Assembly: GCF_006716445.1 (NCBI RefSeq)
Contig: NZ_VFPA01000001.1
Span: 2,170,001 to 2,234,000, forward strand
Source: Pseudonocardia kunmingensis
Lineage (GTDB): Bacteria > Actinomycetota > Actinomycetes > Mycobacteriales > Pseudonocardiaceae
DNA length: 64,000 bases
Direction: 5' to 3'
The position numbers and the translations under genes were made by a program. This document shows positions 62,909 through 64,000 of the stretch, in pieces; positions within the stretch are counted from its first letter, which is position 1, and every line of letters starts with the position of its first letter. Below the pieces are notes generated by a model. It searched no databases and was not told the origin of the DNA. It saw only the letters and a list, made by a program, of their open reading frames with translations.

Positions 62909-63312
62909 TCACCGCGGTCGATACGAACGTCCTGCTCGATGTCTTCGGTGCGGACGAGACGTTCGGACCACGCTCGCGCTCCGCCCTGGAGCAGAGCCTC
63001 GGAGAGGGTGCACTGGTCGTGTCCGACGCGGTCTGGGCGGAGACGGTCGCGGCGTTCCCGGATCACAAGGCCGCCACCGATGCCTTCGCCCGCCTCGGTG
63101 TCGGGTACAGCGCGCCGACCCACGAGGCCGCGACCCGCGCGGGCATGGCGTGGCGCTCCTACCGGGCAGCAGGTGGGCCCCGGACCCGCGTCGTCGCCGA
63201 CTTCGTCATCGGAGCCCACGCCCTGGTGCAGGCCGACCGGCTCCTCACTCGGGATCGCGGCTTCTACCGCCGCTATTTCACCGATCTGACCGTGCTCGAC
63301 CCGACGGCCTGA
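62905..63312 (+). CDS. vapC: PIN-domain ribonuclease toxin VapC
   Basis: 135 residues. Conserved acidic residues of the PIN active site are all visible: D6 in ITAVDTNVLLDV, E46 in SDAVWAETVAAF, D99 in VVADFVIGAHAL and D117 in LLTRDRGFYRRYF. Should be a metal-dependent RNase inhibited by VapB. GTG overlaps the antitoxin stop. Convergent with tsaD, 8 bp between stop codons. Confidence 0.92.
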   Translation: MITAVDTNVLLDVFGADETFGPRSRSALEQSLGEGALVVSDAVWAETVAAFPDHKAATDAFARLGVGYSAPTHEAATRAGMAWRSYRAAGGPRTRVVADFVIGAHALVQADRLLTRDRGFYRRYFTDLTVLDPTA

Positions 63313-63320
63313 CCCGTCGA

Positions 63321-64000
63321 TCAGCCGACCAGCACCTCGGTGACCGGCAGCGAGGAGTCCGCCGGCAGGTCCGCGGGGCTGGCCGGCGCCCCGCCCGCGA
63401 GCAGGTGCGCGCCCAGCGCGGCGACCATCGCGCCGTTGTCGGTGCACAGCCCCGGGCGCGGCACGCGCAGCCCGATCCCGGCCGCGTCGCAGCGCTCCTG
63501 CGCCAGCGCCCGCAACCGCGAGTTGGCCGCGACACCGCCGCCGAGCAGGAGGGTGTCCATCCCCCGCTCGCGGGCCGCGCGCACGGCCTTCGCCGTGAGC
63601 ACGTCGACCACGGCCTCCTGGAAGCTCGCCGCCACGTCGGCCACCGGGACGGGCGTGCCCGCCCGCTCCAAGGCCTCCACGTGCCGCGCGACGGCCGTCT
63701 TGAGGCCGGAGAAGGAGAAGTCGAACGGCGCGTCCCGCGGCCCGGTGAGGCCCCGGGGGAAGGCGATCGCGGCGGGGTCGCCGGCGCGGGCCTCCCGGTC
63801 GATGTGCGGGCCGCCCGGGAACGGCAGGCCGAGCAGCCGCGCGACCTTGTCGAACGCCTCTCCGGCCGCGTCGTCGATGGTGGCGCCGAGCGGGGTGACC
63901 GGCCCGGCCAGGTCGGGCACGTCCAGCAGGCTGGAGTGCCCGCCGGACACGAGCAGCGCGAGGCACGGCGGCAGCGGGCCGTGCTGCAGCGTGTCGACGG
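63321..64000 (-). CDS. tsaD: tRNA N6-threonylcarbamoyladenosine transferase TsaD (5' part beyond the window)
   Basis: C-terminal ~226 codons of the catalytic subunit that adds threonylcarbamoyl to A37 of ANN-decoding tRNAs. Visible parts: [58 protein letters not shown] (ASKHA nucleotide-binding segment), [31 protein letters not shown] and [22 protein letters not shown] (metal-binding Asp). The HxxxH metal motif lies in the missing N-terminal part. In mycobacteria tsaD directly precedes groES; here the glycosyltransferase-VapC module lies between them. Confidence 0.95.
   Translation of the reverse strand, partial: VDTLQHGPLPPCLALLVSGGHSSLLDVPDLAGPVTPLGATIDDAAGEAFDKVARLLGLPFPGGPHIDREARAGDPAAIAFPRGLTGPRDAPFDFSFSGLKTAVARHVEALERAGTPVPVADVAASFQEAVVDVLTAKAVRAARERGMDTLLLGGGVAANSRLRALAQERCDAAGIGLRVPRPGLCTDNGAMVAALGAHLLAGGAPASPADLPADSSLPVTEVLVG

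Overview
The window is very GC-rich actinobacterial DNA with dense genes, many GTG starts, WhiB, SigD/RsdA, BldM-like, GuaB3 and mycobacterial-type LexA boxes. Gene content and order suggest a member of the Pseudonocardiales, probably Pseudonocardia; this is inferred from gene families and order, not from a marker gene. No rRNA, tRNA or CRISPR array was seen.

Layout. 1-2.3 kb: the 5' part of folD, a pentapeptide-repeat protein and a coiled-coil membrane protein. 2.7-8.1 kb: a tightly overlapping histidine-degradation operon (hutU, a 48-codon permease-like remnant, an M20 amidohydrolase, hutF, hutI; no hutH here). 8.3-13.5 kb: SOS polymerase dnaE2 with a LexA box, a streptomycin-kinase-like gene, a thioredoxin and a MerR regulator. 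14-19.7 kb: an M28 peptidase and a LacI-controlled sugar ABC transporter. 19.7-22.7 kb: imuA-imuB behind a second LexA box, which with dnaE2 completes the mutasome. 22.8-40.9 kb: an Erm-type methylase followed by a block resembling Mycobacterium tuberculosis Rv0948c-Rv0957 (purH, purN, DUF6350, DUF5336, sucD, sucC, M23 peptidase, pcrA, chorismate mutase), interrupted by an ABC-F gene, a lipase, and AraC, reductase and VOC genes. 41-46 kb: an acidic Ser/Asp protein and a PspC-type two-component system. 46-64 kb: a block resembling Rv3396c-Rv3419c (guaA, guaB3, guaB, DUF5319, rsdA, sigD, a bldM-like gene, whiB3/whiD, groEL, groES, tsaD). It is interrupted by a DUF559 gene set in degenerate repeats and by a module of macrolide glycosyltransferase, TetR, aldo/keto reductase and VapBC between groES and tsaD.

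The most interesting signals are small and lie between genes. Three genes are preceded by candidate regulatory leader peptides: MFASIRLRRDARTPRS before erm, a four-codon MRL-stop frame before the ABC-F gene with an exact anti-Shine-Dalgarno helix, and an aromatic-rich peptide (core FFYGY) with a terminator-like hairpin before chorismate mutase. Two dispersed families of long palindromic elements abut stop codons across the window, and the DUF559 gene sits in degenerate GATC-containing repeats. Together with the glycosyltransferase and the aminoglycoside-kinase-like gene, the window holds four candidate resistance functions against ribosome-targeting antibiotics; two of them appear to be controlled by ribosome stalling.
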